A DNA stretch of 60,457 nt from Gallionella sp. (GTDB lineage Bacteria > Pseudomonadota > Gammaproteobacteria > Burkholderiales > Gallionellaceae), in NCBI GenBank assembly GCA_022340615.1, contig JAJDNO010000032.1:1-60457 (forward strand). Reading direction: 5' to 3'. The translations under genes were made by a program, and so were the position numbers. Each line of letters starts with the position of its first letter. Position 1 is the stretch's first letter. Positions 16,616-26,152 of the stretch are shown in pieces. Under the pieces are notes generated by a model, which worked only from the letters and a program-made list of their open reading frames with translations, searched no databases and was not told the origin of the DNA.

Positions 16616-16738
16616 ATGAATTCGACTGCTGAAGCACTGGGAATCGGGATGCTCATCGGTGTCGTCCTGTTTCTCGTATGTCTGCTGCTGGGCTGGATAG
16701 ACAAAATGACAGCGGCAATGAGCAGGCTGTTCAAATAA
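16616..16738 (+). CDS. 40-residue single-pass membrane peptide
   Basis: A short ORF of 40 codons starting at ATG 16616. An AGGGAG box at 16603-16608 lies seven bases upstream, an optimal arrangement. The product has a polar start (MNSTAEALG), one hydrophobic helix (GMLIGVVLFLVCLLLGW) and a short basic amphipathic end (DKMTAAMSRLFK). This is the plan of the small membrane peptides that attach to larger membrane complexes or act as toxins, but no specific family was recognised. It sits alone between two hairpins (16525-16548 and 16769-16791). Confidence 0.6.
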   Translation: MNSTAEALGIGMLIGVVLFLVCLLLGWIDKMTAAMSRLFK

Positions 16739-16768
16739 GGTAATTCCTCGTCAGCCTGTCCCTCTTTC

Positions 16769-16791
16769 GGGGTCCTGTTCATCAGGACCCC
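16769..16791. terminator. Perfect 9-bp hairpin after the 40-aa gene (possible terminator)
   Basis: GGGGTCCTG and CAGGACCCC pair perfectly around TTCAT, 30 bases after the stop codon of the small peptide gene. It is GC-rich and well placed for a terminator, but no T run follows on either strand, so termination is uncertain. Confidence 0.4.
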
Positions 16792-17025
16792 AGCCTGAAT
16801 GGTGCGTTGACTTTCGGCATGAATGCCATCTATTCTGCGCGGAAAGGGGTCCGCTTTGCGAGTCGGGCGACTTGAATTTCGAGTGACTGCAGCGTCGCTG
16901 GAATCCAATCGCTTTCCTCTGCAGCCCGAACAAATCGCCGGGCACCGGCCGCTTCCGCACAAATCTGCCAGCCGCAAATAATTCAATGTAAACTGCAGCC
17001 GTGTCCCGCAAGTGGAGCCGGAAAA

Positions 17026-17433
17026 ATGCGAATATTTCTTCTCATTGCTATATTTCTGCCCTCAGTCGCGTCTGCATCCGACTGGGTTGATTTGGCCAAA
17101 ACGCCGGAAGCGCGCGTAATGCTCGACAAGGCCAGCATTGAAACTTTTGATGGCGGTGCCAAAGCCAGTCTGAAGTTCCTCTACCGCAAAGAGCAGCCCG
17201 GCCAGACCATTACCCAGGGCAAACCGTTCGATCATTCAGTCAACCAGTATTATCTGGTTTGCAGTACACGGCAGTTCCAGGTTCTGCAATTGACGGTATT
17301 CCACAAGATGGACACGGTAGGCTCATTTCATGCCAGTCTTGATCTGAATGATCTGCTCGATGCGAGGCCGGGCACGGGCGTGATGTATCTGCTCGACAGG
17401 CTATGTCCCGGGAAATCGCCTGCGGCACGGTAG
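17026..17433 (+). CDS. Exported protein, surface-adhesin-E-like
   Basis: A 135-residue exported protein with an 18-residue signal peptide (MRIFLLIAIFLPSVASA) and a small beta-rich domain beginning DWVDLAKTPEARVMLDKASIE. The pattern of W-V, a V-x-L-D-K-x-S-I strand, a long FLYRKEQP strand and YYLVCSTRQFQVLQL resembles the surface-adhesin protein E-like domain common in betaproteobacteria. Two cysteines (in VCST and DRLCPG) could form a disulfide. Function unknown; the family name should not be read as evidence of adhesion. Confidence 0.65.
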   Translation: MRIFLLIAIFLPSVASASDWVDLAKTPEARVMLDKASIETFDGGAKASLKFLYRKEQPGQTITQGKPFDHSVNQYYLVCSTRQFQVLQLTVFHKMDTVGSFHASLDLNDLLDARPGTGVMYLLDRLCPGKSPAAR

Positions 17434-17483
17434 GTAGTTGTTTTTCATTTGACGCGATCGCCAACCAATGATCAGACAAGCTG

Positions 17484-18194
17484 ATGGCAACTTCTGAATC
17501 GGCACCCTTCTTTGAGCACACCTGGTCCGTGTATGACCTGATCTCCGAACAAAACTACATGTTTCACCGCGAGTTGTATGCAAAGGTTGCACAACTCCTG
17601 AAACAGCGCAAAGACTGCAACAAATACCGGCTGCTGGACCTGGGCTGCGGCAATGCCCGGTTTCTTGCTCCCAGTCTGGTGTTATCACCGCCAGCGCAAT
17701 ACCAGGGCGTGGACTTGTCCGGAAATGCGCTGCGCGAAGCGCAAACTTACCTTGCCGAACTATCTTGTCCGGTCGAGCTGACGCATCGCGACCTGCTGGA
17801 GACCCTGGAAACGTCGGTTCGGCGATGGGATGTCATTTTCACCGGATTCGCGCTTCACCATCTGTCACGCGATCAGAAAGCGCGTTTGTTTGGAGCTGCC
17901 GGACAATGCCTGTCTGACAACGGCTGGTTGCTGATGGTCGATGTCGTGCGGGAGGAAAACCAGAGCAGGGAAGAATACCTGCAGGAATATTTGCGGGATA
18001 TGCGCGGGCGCTGGACGGGAATCCCGCCGGAACAACTGGAGTTAGCCTGTGAGCACGTTGCTGCCAATGATTATCCCGAGCAGCTTCCCGCATTGCAGGA
18101 AATGGCCAAGGCATCCGGATTGAACAACAGCTGCGTGATCGGCAAATTCGGACACCATCACGCAGTTTTGTTTTCGCGCGGAGTTGCGCCTTGA
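17484..18194 (+). CDS. Class I SAM-dependent methyltransferase
   Basis: A 236-residue cytosolic protein with the Rossmann methyltransferase motifs: motif I LLDLGCGNARFL, an acidic motif II GVDLSGNAL, the DVIFTGFALHHLSRDQKA stretch (motif IV region), and a later LMVDVVREEN strand. The substrate is not clear from sequence. It stands alone, 50 bases after the exported protein gene and convergent with the aminotransferase gene. Confidence 0.8.
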   Translation: MATSESAPFFEHTWSVYDLISEQNYMFHRELYAKVAQLLKQRKDCNKYRLLDLGCGNARFLAPSLVLSPPAQYQGVDLSGNALREAQTYLAELSCPVELTHRDLLETLETSVRRWDVIFTGFALHHLSRDQKARLFGAAGQCLSDNGWLLMVDVVREENQSREEYLQEYLRDMRGRWTGIPPEQLELACEHVAANDYPEQLPALQEMAKASGLNNSCVIGKFGHHHAVLFSRGVAP

Positions 18195-18323
18195 TCAGGA
18201 CTTGAACGGCTGATTCCGGATGTGGGTCAAGCGGCCGATACAAGCCTCTCCAGGCCGATCAAATGCGGGGTTTCCTTGGCCTGATCATTCGTTTTCGCAG
18301 CAGAACCTGGCTGCCCGTAAAAT

Positions 18324-19457
18324 TCAGGCCGGGCTAATATGGTCAAGAGCATTTTTCAAATTCGCAATGGTTTGGTCTACATGCAGCAATTTTTCAAGAC
18401 CAAACAAACCCAATCTGAATGTCCGGAAGTCGGGTCTTTCGTCGCACTGAAGCGGTACACCGGCAGCGATTTGCAACCCCTCTTGTACAAATTTTTTCCC
18501 GCTCTGAATGTCAGGATCGGATGTGTAGCTCACCACGACTCCGGGTGATTGAAATCCCGGCGCTGCGACGGACGTGAAATTTCTCGATTCAAGCAAGGAT
18601 CGAACTTTCAAACCCAGTTCCATCTGTCTTGCCTGGGCTGTCGGCAAACCGAGCGCTTGCGTTTCCTTCATGTTGTCGCGCAGGATTTTTAATCCGTCTG
18701 TCGGCATGGTCGCGTGATACATATGGGCGCCTTTTTCATAGGCCTCGATGATTTGCAGCCACTTCTTCAGATCAAGGGCAAAGCTGCTGCTTTGGGTGCT
18801 ATTGATTTTCTCATACGCGCGTTCGCCCAGCCCGATCATTGCGCAGCAAGGTGAGCTGCTCCATCCTTTTTGCGGAGCAGAGATCAGTACGTCTACCTGG
18901 CATTTCTTCATGTCTATCCACATTGCGCCCGATGCGATGCAGTCCAGAACGAATATTCCGTTGACAGATTCAACTGCCGCACCGATTGCCTGCACATAGT
19001 CGTCCGGCAGGATGATTCCGGAGGAAGTTTCAACATGGGGAACAAATACAACTGCCGGCTTTTCCTTTTTTATGAAGGCGACAACTTCCTCGATTGGCGG
19101 CGGCGCAAAGCAGCCTGTTGTCGAGTCGTCGATCTGCCTCGCCTTGAATACATCAACATCCTGTGTGATGTTTCCCATTTCCAGAATTTGGGTCCAGCGA
19201 TAACTGAACCAGCCATTGCGAATGACCATACATTTTTGATTGTTGGCGAATTGGCGCGCAACCGATTCCATTCCGAATGTGCCGCTGCCGGGAACGATAA
19301 TCGCCGAGCGGGCGTTGTAAGTCTCCTTGAAGACAGCAGAGATGTCATTGACAACTTGCTGGAATTGTCTGGACATATGGTTCAGCGAACGATCGGTGTA
19401 TACAACCGAAAACTCGAGCAATCCTTCGGGATCTACGTTTGGGAGCAAGCCTGACAT
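18324..19457 (-). CDS. Class V aminotransferase (alanine/serine-glyoxylate aminotransferase-like)
   Basis: A 377-residue PLP enzyme of the PucG/AGT group. Landmarks include IVPGSGTFGMESVARQF, which forms the phosphate-binding region, VFVPHVETSSGI, FVLDCIASGAMWIDMKKCQVD with the PLP-contacting Asp, and SAPQKGWSSSPCCAM, whose Lys is the Schiff base residue. Start at 19457 is supported by an AGAGGAAA box about six bases upstream; a longer frame to 19499 lacks this. The exact amino donor is unknown (Ala, Ser or a phosphonate are usual in the family). Confidence 0.87.
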   Translation of the reverse strand: MSGLLPNVDPEGLLEFSVVYTDRSLNHMSRQFQQVVNDISAVFKETYNARSAIIVPGSGTFGMESVARQFANNQKCMVIRNGWFSYRWTQILEMGNITQDVDVFKARQIDDSTTGCFAPPPIEEVVAFIKKEKPAVVFVPHVETSSGIILPDDYVQAIGAAVESVNGIFVLDCIASGAMWIDMKKCQVDVLISAPQKGWSSSPCCAMIGLGERAYEKINSTQSSSFALDLKKWLQIIEAYEKGAHMYHATMPTDGLKILRDNMKETQALGLPTAQARQMELGLKVRSLLESRNFTSVAAPGFQSPGVVVSYTSDPDIQSGKKFVQEGLQIAAGVPLQCDERPDFRTFRLGLFGLEKLLHVDQTIANLKNALDHISPA

Positions 19458-19709
19458 TGCATTTCCTCTTCTGGTTATAGTTGCGATTCGTATGTACAAC
19501 TCGTTAACCCGAGCGGGCGAGTTACTTGCTGATTATCACATATAGTTGGAACTTTTGAATTGCTACCTTTCAAATGAAAGCCTGATTGGAAAAGGGCGAT
19601 TTTCGACAAAAGGCAGATGCGCTAGCCCATTTTAAGACACCAGCCCATGTGGGTGTATGATTAAACTTCTATAGCAATTCAACCATCCTGAAAAACAAGG
19701 AATCTATTT

Positions 19710-20306
19710 ATGGGTATCACACTGATTGTCATTCTGGTTGTAGCCGCCCTGATCGTATTTTACGTGATCGGGATTTTCAACAAGCTGGTCATGCTGAAGA
19801 ATCGCTACAAGAACGCGTTTGCGCAGATCGAGGTGCAATTGAAGCGGCGTTACGATCTGATACCGAATCTAGTCGAGACCGCCAAGGGTTACATCAAGCA
19901 TGAACGCGAAACCCTGGAAGCAGTGGTCCAGGCGCGCAACACGGCGCAAAAGATGCTGTCTGCCGCCGCCTCCGATCCGGGCAATGCCGAGGCGATGAAG
20001 GGCCTGAGCGGCGCCGAGGGAAAACTGGCCGGCGCAATGATGAACATGAACATGGTGATGGAAGCCTATCCCGATCTCAAAGCCAACCAGAACATGATGC
20101 AGCTGAGCGAGGAAATCACTTCCACAGAAAACAAGGTCTCTTTCGCCCGGCAGGCCTTTAACGACTCGGTAATGGCCTACAACATATACAAGCAGACATT
20201 CCCGCCAGTATTCTTTGCGGCAATGTTTGGCCATGCGCAGGATGCGACCCTGCTGGAATTCGAGGATACTGCTGCCATACAGGCTGCACCAAAGGTTTCG
20301 TTCTGA
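19710..20306 (+). CDS. lemA: LemA family protein
   Basis: A 198-residue membrane-anchored protein: N-terminal helix (ITLIVILVVAALIVFYVIGI) followed by a long helical cytosolic or periplasmic bundle. Family landmarks are YNxL-type FNKLVMLKNRYKNAFAQIEVQLKRRYDLIPNLVE, QARN, YPDLKAN and the ITSTENKVSFARQAFNDSVMAYN run. LemA proteins often neighbour M48 or TPM genes; the exact role is unclear. The M48 peptidase gene follows after 29 bases in the same direction. Confidence 0.95.
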   Translation: MGITLIVILVVAALIVFYVIGIFNKLVMLKNRYKNAFAQIEVQLKRRYDLIPNLVETAKGYIKHERETLEAVVQARNTAQKMLSAAASDPGNAEAMKGLSGAEGKLAGAMMNMNMVMEAYPDLKANQNMMQLSEEITSTENKVSFARQAFNDSVMAYNIYKQTFPPVFFAAMFGHAQDATLLEFEDTAAIQAAPKVSF

Positions 20307-20335
20307 TCCCTGCTATTTCGCATTCCGGCGTTTAA

Positions 20336-22273
20336 ATGAATTTCTTCGAATCACAGGACCGTGCCCGCAAGAATACCTCCACGCTTGTCTTCCTGTTTGC
20401 CCTGGCAGTTATCACCCTGATCATCATGACCAATCTGCTGGTCATGGTGGTGTTCGGTTTTATCGGCAACGATCAATTGCATAGCGGCACCGTGCTGATC
20501 CAGAAAATGGACTGGCAGAGGTTTGCGCTGATCAGCGCGGCTGTGGTTACCGTGGTGCTGGCGGGCAGCTTATACAAGATCATGGCCTTGTCCGGCGGCG
20601 GCAAGACGGTTGCGGATGCATTGGGTGGAAGGCTGATCCCGCAAAACACCGACGACCTGAAGCAGCGCAGGCTGCTGAACGTTGTGGAAGAGATGGCCAT
20701 CGCGTCAGGCATTCCGGCGCCGCCTGTATACATACTCGCGGGCGAACCGGGCATCAATGCTTTTGCGGCCGGCTTCACGCCGCGCGATGCAGTCATCGGC
20801 GTCACACAGGGACTGATCAATCACTTAAGCCGCGAACAGCTGCAGGGCGTCATCGCCCATGAGTTCAGCCATATCTTCAACGGCGACATGCGGCTCAACA
20901 TTCGCCTGATTGGTGTGCTGAACGGCATCCTGATCATCGGCCTGGCGGGCTACTACATTTTGCGCACCGGTGCCTATTCGGGCCGCAGCAGGAACAACAA
21001 GAATTCTGGCGGTATCCTCGGACTGGCAATCGGCTTGATGGTCATCGGTTTTGCCGGTACCTTTTTCGGCAATCTGATCAAGGCTGCGGTGAGCCGGCAG
21101 CGTGAATATCTGGCCGACGCCTCGGCCGTGCAGTTCACCCGCAACCCCGAAGGGATCGCGGGCGCATTGAAGCGTATCGGCGGGCTCGGACACGGATCGA
21201 TCGTGGAAAATCCCGGCGCACCCGAAATCAGCCACGCTTTTTTTGCCCAGGGTGTTTCGGGATTGATGCAATCGCTGTTCGCGACGCATCCGCCGCTGGA
21301 AAATCGCATTCGTGCCATCGACCCGCATTGGGACGGCAAATTCGCCACTGACGACGAGACCGATCTGCACCAGAATGAGGAGCAGCCCGATAAAAAAACA
21401 GCCTTGTCGCGCGAAGAGCTGGCTCGAAAAGCCGCGACCGCTGCCGTCGGCGCCACGATGGCCACTGTTTCGAATGCGATCGGCCAGGTCGGCAACCCCA
21501 TGCAGGAAACTCTGGCGCATGCGCGCACGCTGATTGCAGGTTTGCCCGAAGCCATTACGGAAGCGGTACACGAGCCCTATGGCGCTCGCGCGGTAATATA
21601 TTCCTTCCTGCTTGATCATGGCCAGGAGGTTCGTGACAGACAATTGATGCATTTGCGGCAGCATGCCGATCCGGATGTTTTCGCGTTGACGCAAAAGCTG
21701 ATGCCGGACATGGGCGGACTGGATATCAAATACCGGCTGCCGCTGATCGACATGGCCACCCCGGCGCTGAAGCAGTTATCCATCGGCCAGTACCAGTCGT
21801 TCAAGAAGAACCTGATCGCGTTGATCGAAATGGATTCCCAAATCGATTTGCTGGAATGGTCATTGCGGAAAATTCTGTTTACCAATCTTGACGGGCATTT
21901 TTTCAAACCGGCGCCTCCGAAAGTCCGCTATTCCAATATCAGGGATCTCAGGCAGGAAGCCAGGGTGATACTTTCGGTAATGGCCTACTCGGGCCAGCAG
22001 CAACAAAATGATGTCGAAGCCGCTTTTCATGCTGCCGCCGTCGCGCTGGAATTCGGCGAGCTGGAATTGCGGGAAAAAAACAGGATCAATGTTGCCGATC
22101 TGGATATGGCCATGGACAAACTGGAAATGCTGAACCCCCTGGCCAAACCGAAGTTATTGAAGGCATGTGCCGTCAGTGTCATGCATGACCAGAAGATGTC
22201 TGCAGTCGAAGCCGAATTGTTGCGCGCGATTGCGAGTGTGCTTGGTTGCCCGATGCCGCCGATAATTGCATAG
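20336..22273 (+). CDS. M48 family zinc metallopeptidase with long C-terminal extension
   Basis: A 645-residue membrane protease. N-terminal helices (about residues 20-45 and 65-85) precede an HtpX-like catalytic domain with VIAHEFSHIFNGD (HEXXH zinc site and general base Glu), further helices, and the distal zinc Glu in QREYLADASAVQF. FATHPPLENRI is the conserved closing motif of this clan. Some 300 extra residues follow, absent from HtpX (about 290 aa), forming a helical cytosolic region of unknown role. It forms a pair with lemA, an arrangement seen in many proteobacteria, and is likely involved in membrane protein quality control. Confidence 0.92.
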   Translation: MNFFESQDRARKNTSTLVFLFALAVITLIIMTNLLVMVVFGFIGNDQLHSGTVLIQKMDWQRFALISAAVVTVVLAGSLYKIMALSGGGKTVADALGGRLIPQNTDDLKQRRLLNVVEEMAIASGIPAPPVYILAGEPGINAFAAGFTPRDAVIGVTQGLINHLSREQLQGVIAHEFSHIFNGDMRLNIRLIGVLNGILIIGLAGYYILRTGAYSGRSRNNKNSGGILGLAIGLMVIGFAGTFFGNLIKAAVSRQREYLADASAVQFTRNPEGIAGALKRIGGLGHGSIVENPGAPEISHAFFAQGVSGLMQSLFATHPPLENRIRAIDPHWDGKFATDDETDLHQNEEQPDKKTALSREELARKAATAAVGATMATVSNAIGQVGNPMQETLAHARTLIAGLPEAITEAVHEPYGARAVIYSFLLDHGQEVRDRQLMHLRQHADPDVFALTQKLMPDMGGLDIKYRLPLIDMATPALKQLSIGQYQSFKKNLIALIEMDSQIDLLEWSLRKILFTNLDGHFFKPAPPKVRYSNIRDLRQEARVILSVMAYSGQQQQNDVEAAFHAAAVALEFGELELREKNRINVADLDMAMDKLEMLNPLAKPKLLKACAVSVMHDQKMSAVEAELLRAIASVLGCPMPPIIA

Positions 22274-22399
22274 GCTGGATTCGACCATGCTCAACACCGT
22301 TGCTTGTGGATACAGGCATTTGACGTACCATGGGCGTACTGGTTGTCCGACCCTGTTGCGTGCATTTATGAACCGCCCCTCAATTACTGAAAGCGCTCA

Positions 22400-23278
22400 T
22401 TGGTCAGACTGAAATTCTCGATCGAACTTAATTATGAAATCGACCAACCCGGCTGCGATTTCATATTCAGCGTGCATGCCGCGCAAACCCGGCATCAAGT
22501 CGTGGTGAACGAATCGCTGGCTATCAGTCAGAACCTGACATTCAATCTGAATGCCGATCCGGTCACGCACACGCGTTTCCTGAGGCTCAAGGCCTCTGCC
22601 GGCCCGCTGCAGCTGCGCTACGATGCGACGGTGGACATCGACCACTACTCCGCTCCGCCGGAGCAGATCCGCGAGGTCCCCGTGGCCAGCCTGCCTGGGA
22701 CCGTGCTGCCCTACATTTATCCAAGCCGCTATTGCCAGTCAGACCGTCTTCACAAACTGGCAGTCAAGGAGTTTGGCCATTTGTGGCAGGGCTACAGTCG
22801 CGTCCAGGCGATCCGTGACTGGGTGATGAATCGAGTCACCTTCGTTTCCAATTCTTCCACCGGCACCACGACCGCCGTCGACACGCTGGTTGAAGAGGTC
22901 GGAGTGTGCCGTGACTTCGCTCATTTGATGATAGCGCTGTGCCGGGCGGTCAACATACCGGCGCGTTTCGTAACCGGCATCGATTACGGTGCCGATCCGA
23001 TACTGGGGCCGACCGATTTTCATGCCTACGTCGAAGTCTATCTGGGCGACCGCTGGTATATCTTTGATCCCTCTGGTGTCGCCATTCCCATGGGGTTCGT
23101 GCGTATTGGCACCGGACGCGACGCGGCCGACTCGGCCTTTGCCACCCTGTTCGGCGGCGTGCGCGGGGCAGCTCCGGTCATAAGCATAGAAGCGATCCCG
23201 AATACTCAGGGGATATTGACGGTGCCGCAGCTGGTTCCTTATGCGCTGTCTACCGACGGGCAATTTGTGCCGGATTGA
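22400..23278 (+). CDS. Transglutaminase-like cysteine protease family protein
   Basis: A 292-residue cytosolic protein: N-terminal beta domain (LKFSIELNYEIDQPGCDFIFSVHAA), then a transglutaminase-like core. The catalytic triad is visible: Cys in VEEVGVCRDFAHLMIALCRA, His in TDFHAYVEVYL and Asp in WYIFDPSG. Such proteins often act as peptidases or peptide ligases, and the partner is not known. No ATG precedes the domain; the only in-frame starts after the stop at 22388 are TTG (22400) and GTG (22403), with only a weak GAAAG upstream. Confidence 0.85.
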   Translation: MVRLKFSIELNYEIDQPGCDFIFSVHAAQTRHQVVVNESLAISQNLTFNLNADPVTHTRFLRLKASAGPLQLRYDATVDIDHYSAPPEQIREVPVASLPGTVLPYIYPSRYCQSDRLHKLAVKEFGHLWQGYSRVQAIRDWVMNRVTFVSNSSTGTTTAVDTLVEEVGVCRDFAHLMIALCRAVNIPARFVTGIDYGADPILGPTDFHAYVEVYLGDRWYIFDPSGVAIPMGFVRIGTGRDAADSAFATLFGGVRGAAPVISIEAIPNTQGILTVPQLVPYALSTDGQFVPD

Positions 23279-23445
23279 AGTGTTTATGTTGAGCTGGGAT
23301 GCGCCAGGGTCTTCAGGCAGGCTGTCAGAATGATTCTTTTGCGGTAATCACCGTTGACCAAGCAGAATTCCTTATAATGCAGAAAAAATAATTTACCCGC
23401 CGCATCCCTGTCTTTTTTCAATTCACCTTTAAGGATTTGCAAATA

Positions 23446-24300
23446 ATGTCTATTAAGTCTCGAATCTTGCTGGCAAGCGCTGTTTCCCTGTTGGTCTTGA
23501 GCGCCTGCAACAGCAAAACAGGAAGTGATCTCGCGGCGGGTGATATCGCTGCCACCGTAAACGGCACCCCCATCAGCAAGTACAGTGTTGACCAGATAGT
23601 CGGCCAGCGCGCTGCAAGGGGCCAGCCTGATAGCCCCGAAACGCGCAAAGCCATCATCGACCAGCTGGCCATCACGATGCTGGCATCCGAGGAGGCGATC
23701 AAGAAAAACCTGGACAAGACGCCGGAGGTGAGCAACCAGATCAATCTGTCCCGGCAGTCCATCCTGGCCAATGCCTACGTTGAGGACTACATAAAGAATC
23801 ATCCGATCAGCGACGACATGTTGAAAGCCGAGTACGACAAGGTCAAGGCACAGATGTCCGGCACCGAATACAAGGCACGCCACATCCTGGTGGACAAGGA
23901 AGCTTTGGCCAAGACCATCATCGCCAAGCTGAAAAAGAATCCCAAACTGTTCGACAGCCTCGCCAGGCAATATTCAAAAGATCCGGGTTCGAAAAGCAAG
24001 GGCGGCGAACTGGGCTGGTTCGATCCGCGCGGCATGGTGCCGGAATTCGGTGCTGCCGTCGCCAAGCTTAAAAAAGGCAAATTCACGCTTGAGCCGGTCA
24101 AGACGCAGTTTGGCTATCACGTGATCCTGCTTGAAGATACCCGCGCCAAGGAGGCACCCACCTTCGAGCAAGTCAAACCTCAACTTGCCAAACAGTTGCA
24201 ACAGCAGAGCCTGAAGAAGCTGTTCGACGACATGAAGGAAAATGCCAAGATCGTAATCACCGACTCGCCGGCAGCAGCACTGTCCAAGAAACCGGAATAA
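23446..24300 (+). CDS. PpiC-type peptidyl-prolyl isomerase lipoprotein (EpsD-like)
   Basis: A 284-residue exported lipoprotein with signal peptide and LVLSAC lipobox, an N-terminal SurA/PrsA-like helical region, and a parvulin domain (about residues 130-245) with ARHILVDKEALA, GGELGWFDPRGMVPEF and FGYHVILLED. It would speed folding of envelope or secreted proteins. The same type occurs as EpsD in methanolan-type polysaccharide loci, but no such genes are near. The ATG at 23446 is chosen; AAGGA lies ten bases upstream. The in-frame TTG at 23437 is unlikely. Confidence 0.88.
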   Translation: MSIKSRILLASAVSLLVLSACNSKTGSDLAAGDIAATVNGTPISKYSVDQIVGQRAARGQPDSPETRKAIIDQLAITMLASEEAIKKNLDKTPEVSNQINLSRQSILANAYVEDYIKNHPISDDMLKAEYDKVKAQMSGTEYKARHILVDKEALAKTIIAKLKKNPKLFDSLARQYSKDPGSKSKGGELGWFDPRGMVPEFGAAVAKLKKGKFTLEPVKTQFGYHVILLEDTRAKEAPTFEQVKPQLAKQLQQQSLKKLFDDMKENAKIVITDSPAAALSKKPE

Positions 24301-24469
24301 GCCGGGACGCAGCAAAGAGGGATGATGGCCGGGGACGATTTAAAGTAATTCGAACCTGGCCCATAAATTCGTTGCGATTGTCTGTATTGTGTCAAAGGCT
24401 GACATCCACTCAAGGTGATTTTAATTTATGCCCACAAAAAATTGGGATTAGACTAAATATCCACACATC

Positions 24470-26140
24470 ATGATCTATCCGGCCGAAAAAATCTGGGACC
24501 ATGATCGCCAGCGCCGCAACCGAAAGCTGGAGCGCGCTGCATCGGCGATGGGCGGCACGCTGCGTGACAAGGTGGTGAGTTCCGAGATGGCGGTTCAACT
24601 GCTTGAGTCCGTGATCGAGCCGGGCGACCGAGTATGCCTGGAGGGCAACAATCAGAAGCAGGCCGATTTTCTGGCGCAGGCGCTGACGCGCGTCGATCCA
24701 GCAAAGGTCAATAAATTGCACATGCTGCAATCGGTGCTGGCGCTGCCCGAGCATCTCGACCTGTACGAATCCGGCATTGCGGAACAAGTCGATTTCTCGT
24801 TCTCCGGCCCGCAGGGCGGACGTCTGGCGCGCATGGTGGGCAAGGGGCAGATACGCATCGGCGCGATCCATACCTACCTCGAATTGTTCAGCCGCTATTT
24901 CATCGACCTGACGCCGCACGTCGCGCTGGTGGCCGCGCAGTCCGCCGATGCTCAGGGCAATCTGTACACCGGCCCGAATACCGAGGATACGCCCGCGATC
25001 ATCGAGGCGACCGCGTTCAAGAACGGAATAGTGATCGCGCAGGTCAACGAGATGGTGGACAAGGTTCCGCGCGTGGACATCCCCGGCGACTGGGTGAACT
25101 TCGTGATACCCAGCCCGCGCCCGCATTACATCGAGCCGCTGTTCACGCGCGACCCGGCGCAGATTTCAGAGATACAGGTGCTGATGGCGATGATGGCGAT
25201 CAAGGGCATCTACGCCGGGTATGGCGTGCAGCGCCTTAACCACGGCATCGGTTTCGACACCGCAGCGATCGAATTGCTGCTGCCCACCTATGCAGAGAGC
25301 CTAGGACTGAAAGGCAAGATATGCAGCCACTGGGCGCTCAATCCGCATCCCGCGATGATCCCTGCGATCGAAGCCGGTTTCGTGAAGTCGATACACTCGT
25401 TCGGTTCCGAACTCGGCATGGAAAACTACATTGCCGCGCGTCCCGACGTGTTTTTCACCGGGCCGGATGGCACGATGCGCTCGAACCGCGCGTTCTCGCA
25501 GGCGGCCGGACACTATGCCTGCGACATGTTCATCGGGTCGACCTTGCAGATCGATATGGAAGGCAACAGCTCGACCGCGACGCTGGATCGCATCTCCGGC
25601 TTCGGCGGTGCGTCCAACATGGGCGCGGATGCCGCCGGGCGGCGCCACGCCAGCCCGGGCTGGCTTAAAGCCGGTGAACAACGACGAATCCACAACCCCG
25701 GCATTCCGCGCGGCCGCAAGCTGGTGGTGCAGATGGTGGAGACATTCCGCGAGCACATGCATCCGGCATTTGTGCCCAGACTGGATGCGTGGAAGCTGGC
25801 CGAATTCGCAAACATGCCGATCCCGCCGGTGATGATCTACGGCGACGATGTAACCCACATTCTGACCGAGGAGGGCATCGCCAACCTGCTGCTTTGCGCG
25901 AACGCCGAAGAACGCGAGCAGGCGATACGCGGCGTTGCGGGCTACACCGAGATGGGCCTGGGCCGCGACCTGCGCATGGTCGAAAACCTGCGCGACCGCG
26001 GCGTGATCCAGCGAGCCGAGGATTTGGGCATCGACAAGCGCGACGCGACGCGCGACCTGCTCGCGGCAAGATCGGTCAAGGATCTGGTGCGCGCATCGGG
26101 CGGGCTGTACCAGCCGCCGGTGCGGTTCAGGAACTGGTGA
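24470..26140 (+). CDS. mdcA: Malonate decarboxylase alpha subunit (acetyl-ACP:malonate ACP transferase)
   Basis: A 556-residue CoA-transferase-like subunit. It exchanges acetyl for malonyl on the acyl carrier protein, which primes the decarboxylase cycle. Length and sequence agree with MdcA of Klebsiella (about 550 aa): NGIVIAQVNEMVDKVPRVDIP, DGTMRSNRAFSQAAGHYACD and GGASNMGADAAGRRHASPGW are typical landmarks. First gene of a seven-gene operon, with mdcC following after 12 bases. The operon is noticeably rich in GCG/CGC codons compared with the preceding ppiC gene. Confidence 0.96.
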   Translation: MIYPAEKIWDHDRQRRNRKLERAASAMGGTLRDKVVSSEMAVQLLESVIEPGDRVCLEGNNQKQADFLAQALTRVDPAKVNKLHMLQSVLALPEHLDLYESGIAEQVDFSFSGPQGGRLARMVGKGQIRIGAIHTYLELFSRYFIDLTPHVALVAAQSADAQGNLYTGPNTEDTPAIIEATAFKNGIVIAQVNEMVDKVPRVDIPGDWVNFVIPSPRPHYIEPLFTRDPAQISEIQVLMAMMAIKGIYAGYGVQRLNHGIGFDTAAIELLLPTYAESLGLKGKICSHWALNPHPAMIPAIEAGFVKSIHSFGSELGMENYIAARPDVFFTGPDGTMRSNRAFSQAAGHYACDMFIGSTLQIDMEGNSSTATLDRISGFGGASNMGADAAGRRHASPGWLKAGEQRRIHNPGIPRGRKLVVQMVETFREHMHPAFVPRLDAWKLAEFANMPIPPVMIYGDDVTHILTEEGIANLLLCANAEEREQAIRGVAGYTEMGLGRDLRMVENLRDRGVIQRAEDLGIDKRDATRDLLAARSVKDLVRASGGLYQPPVRFRNW

Positions 26141-26152
26141 GGAGATAACAGC

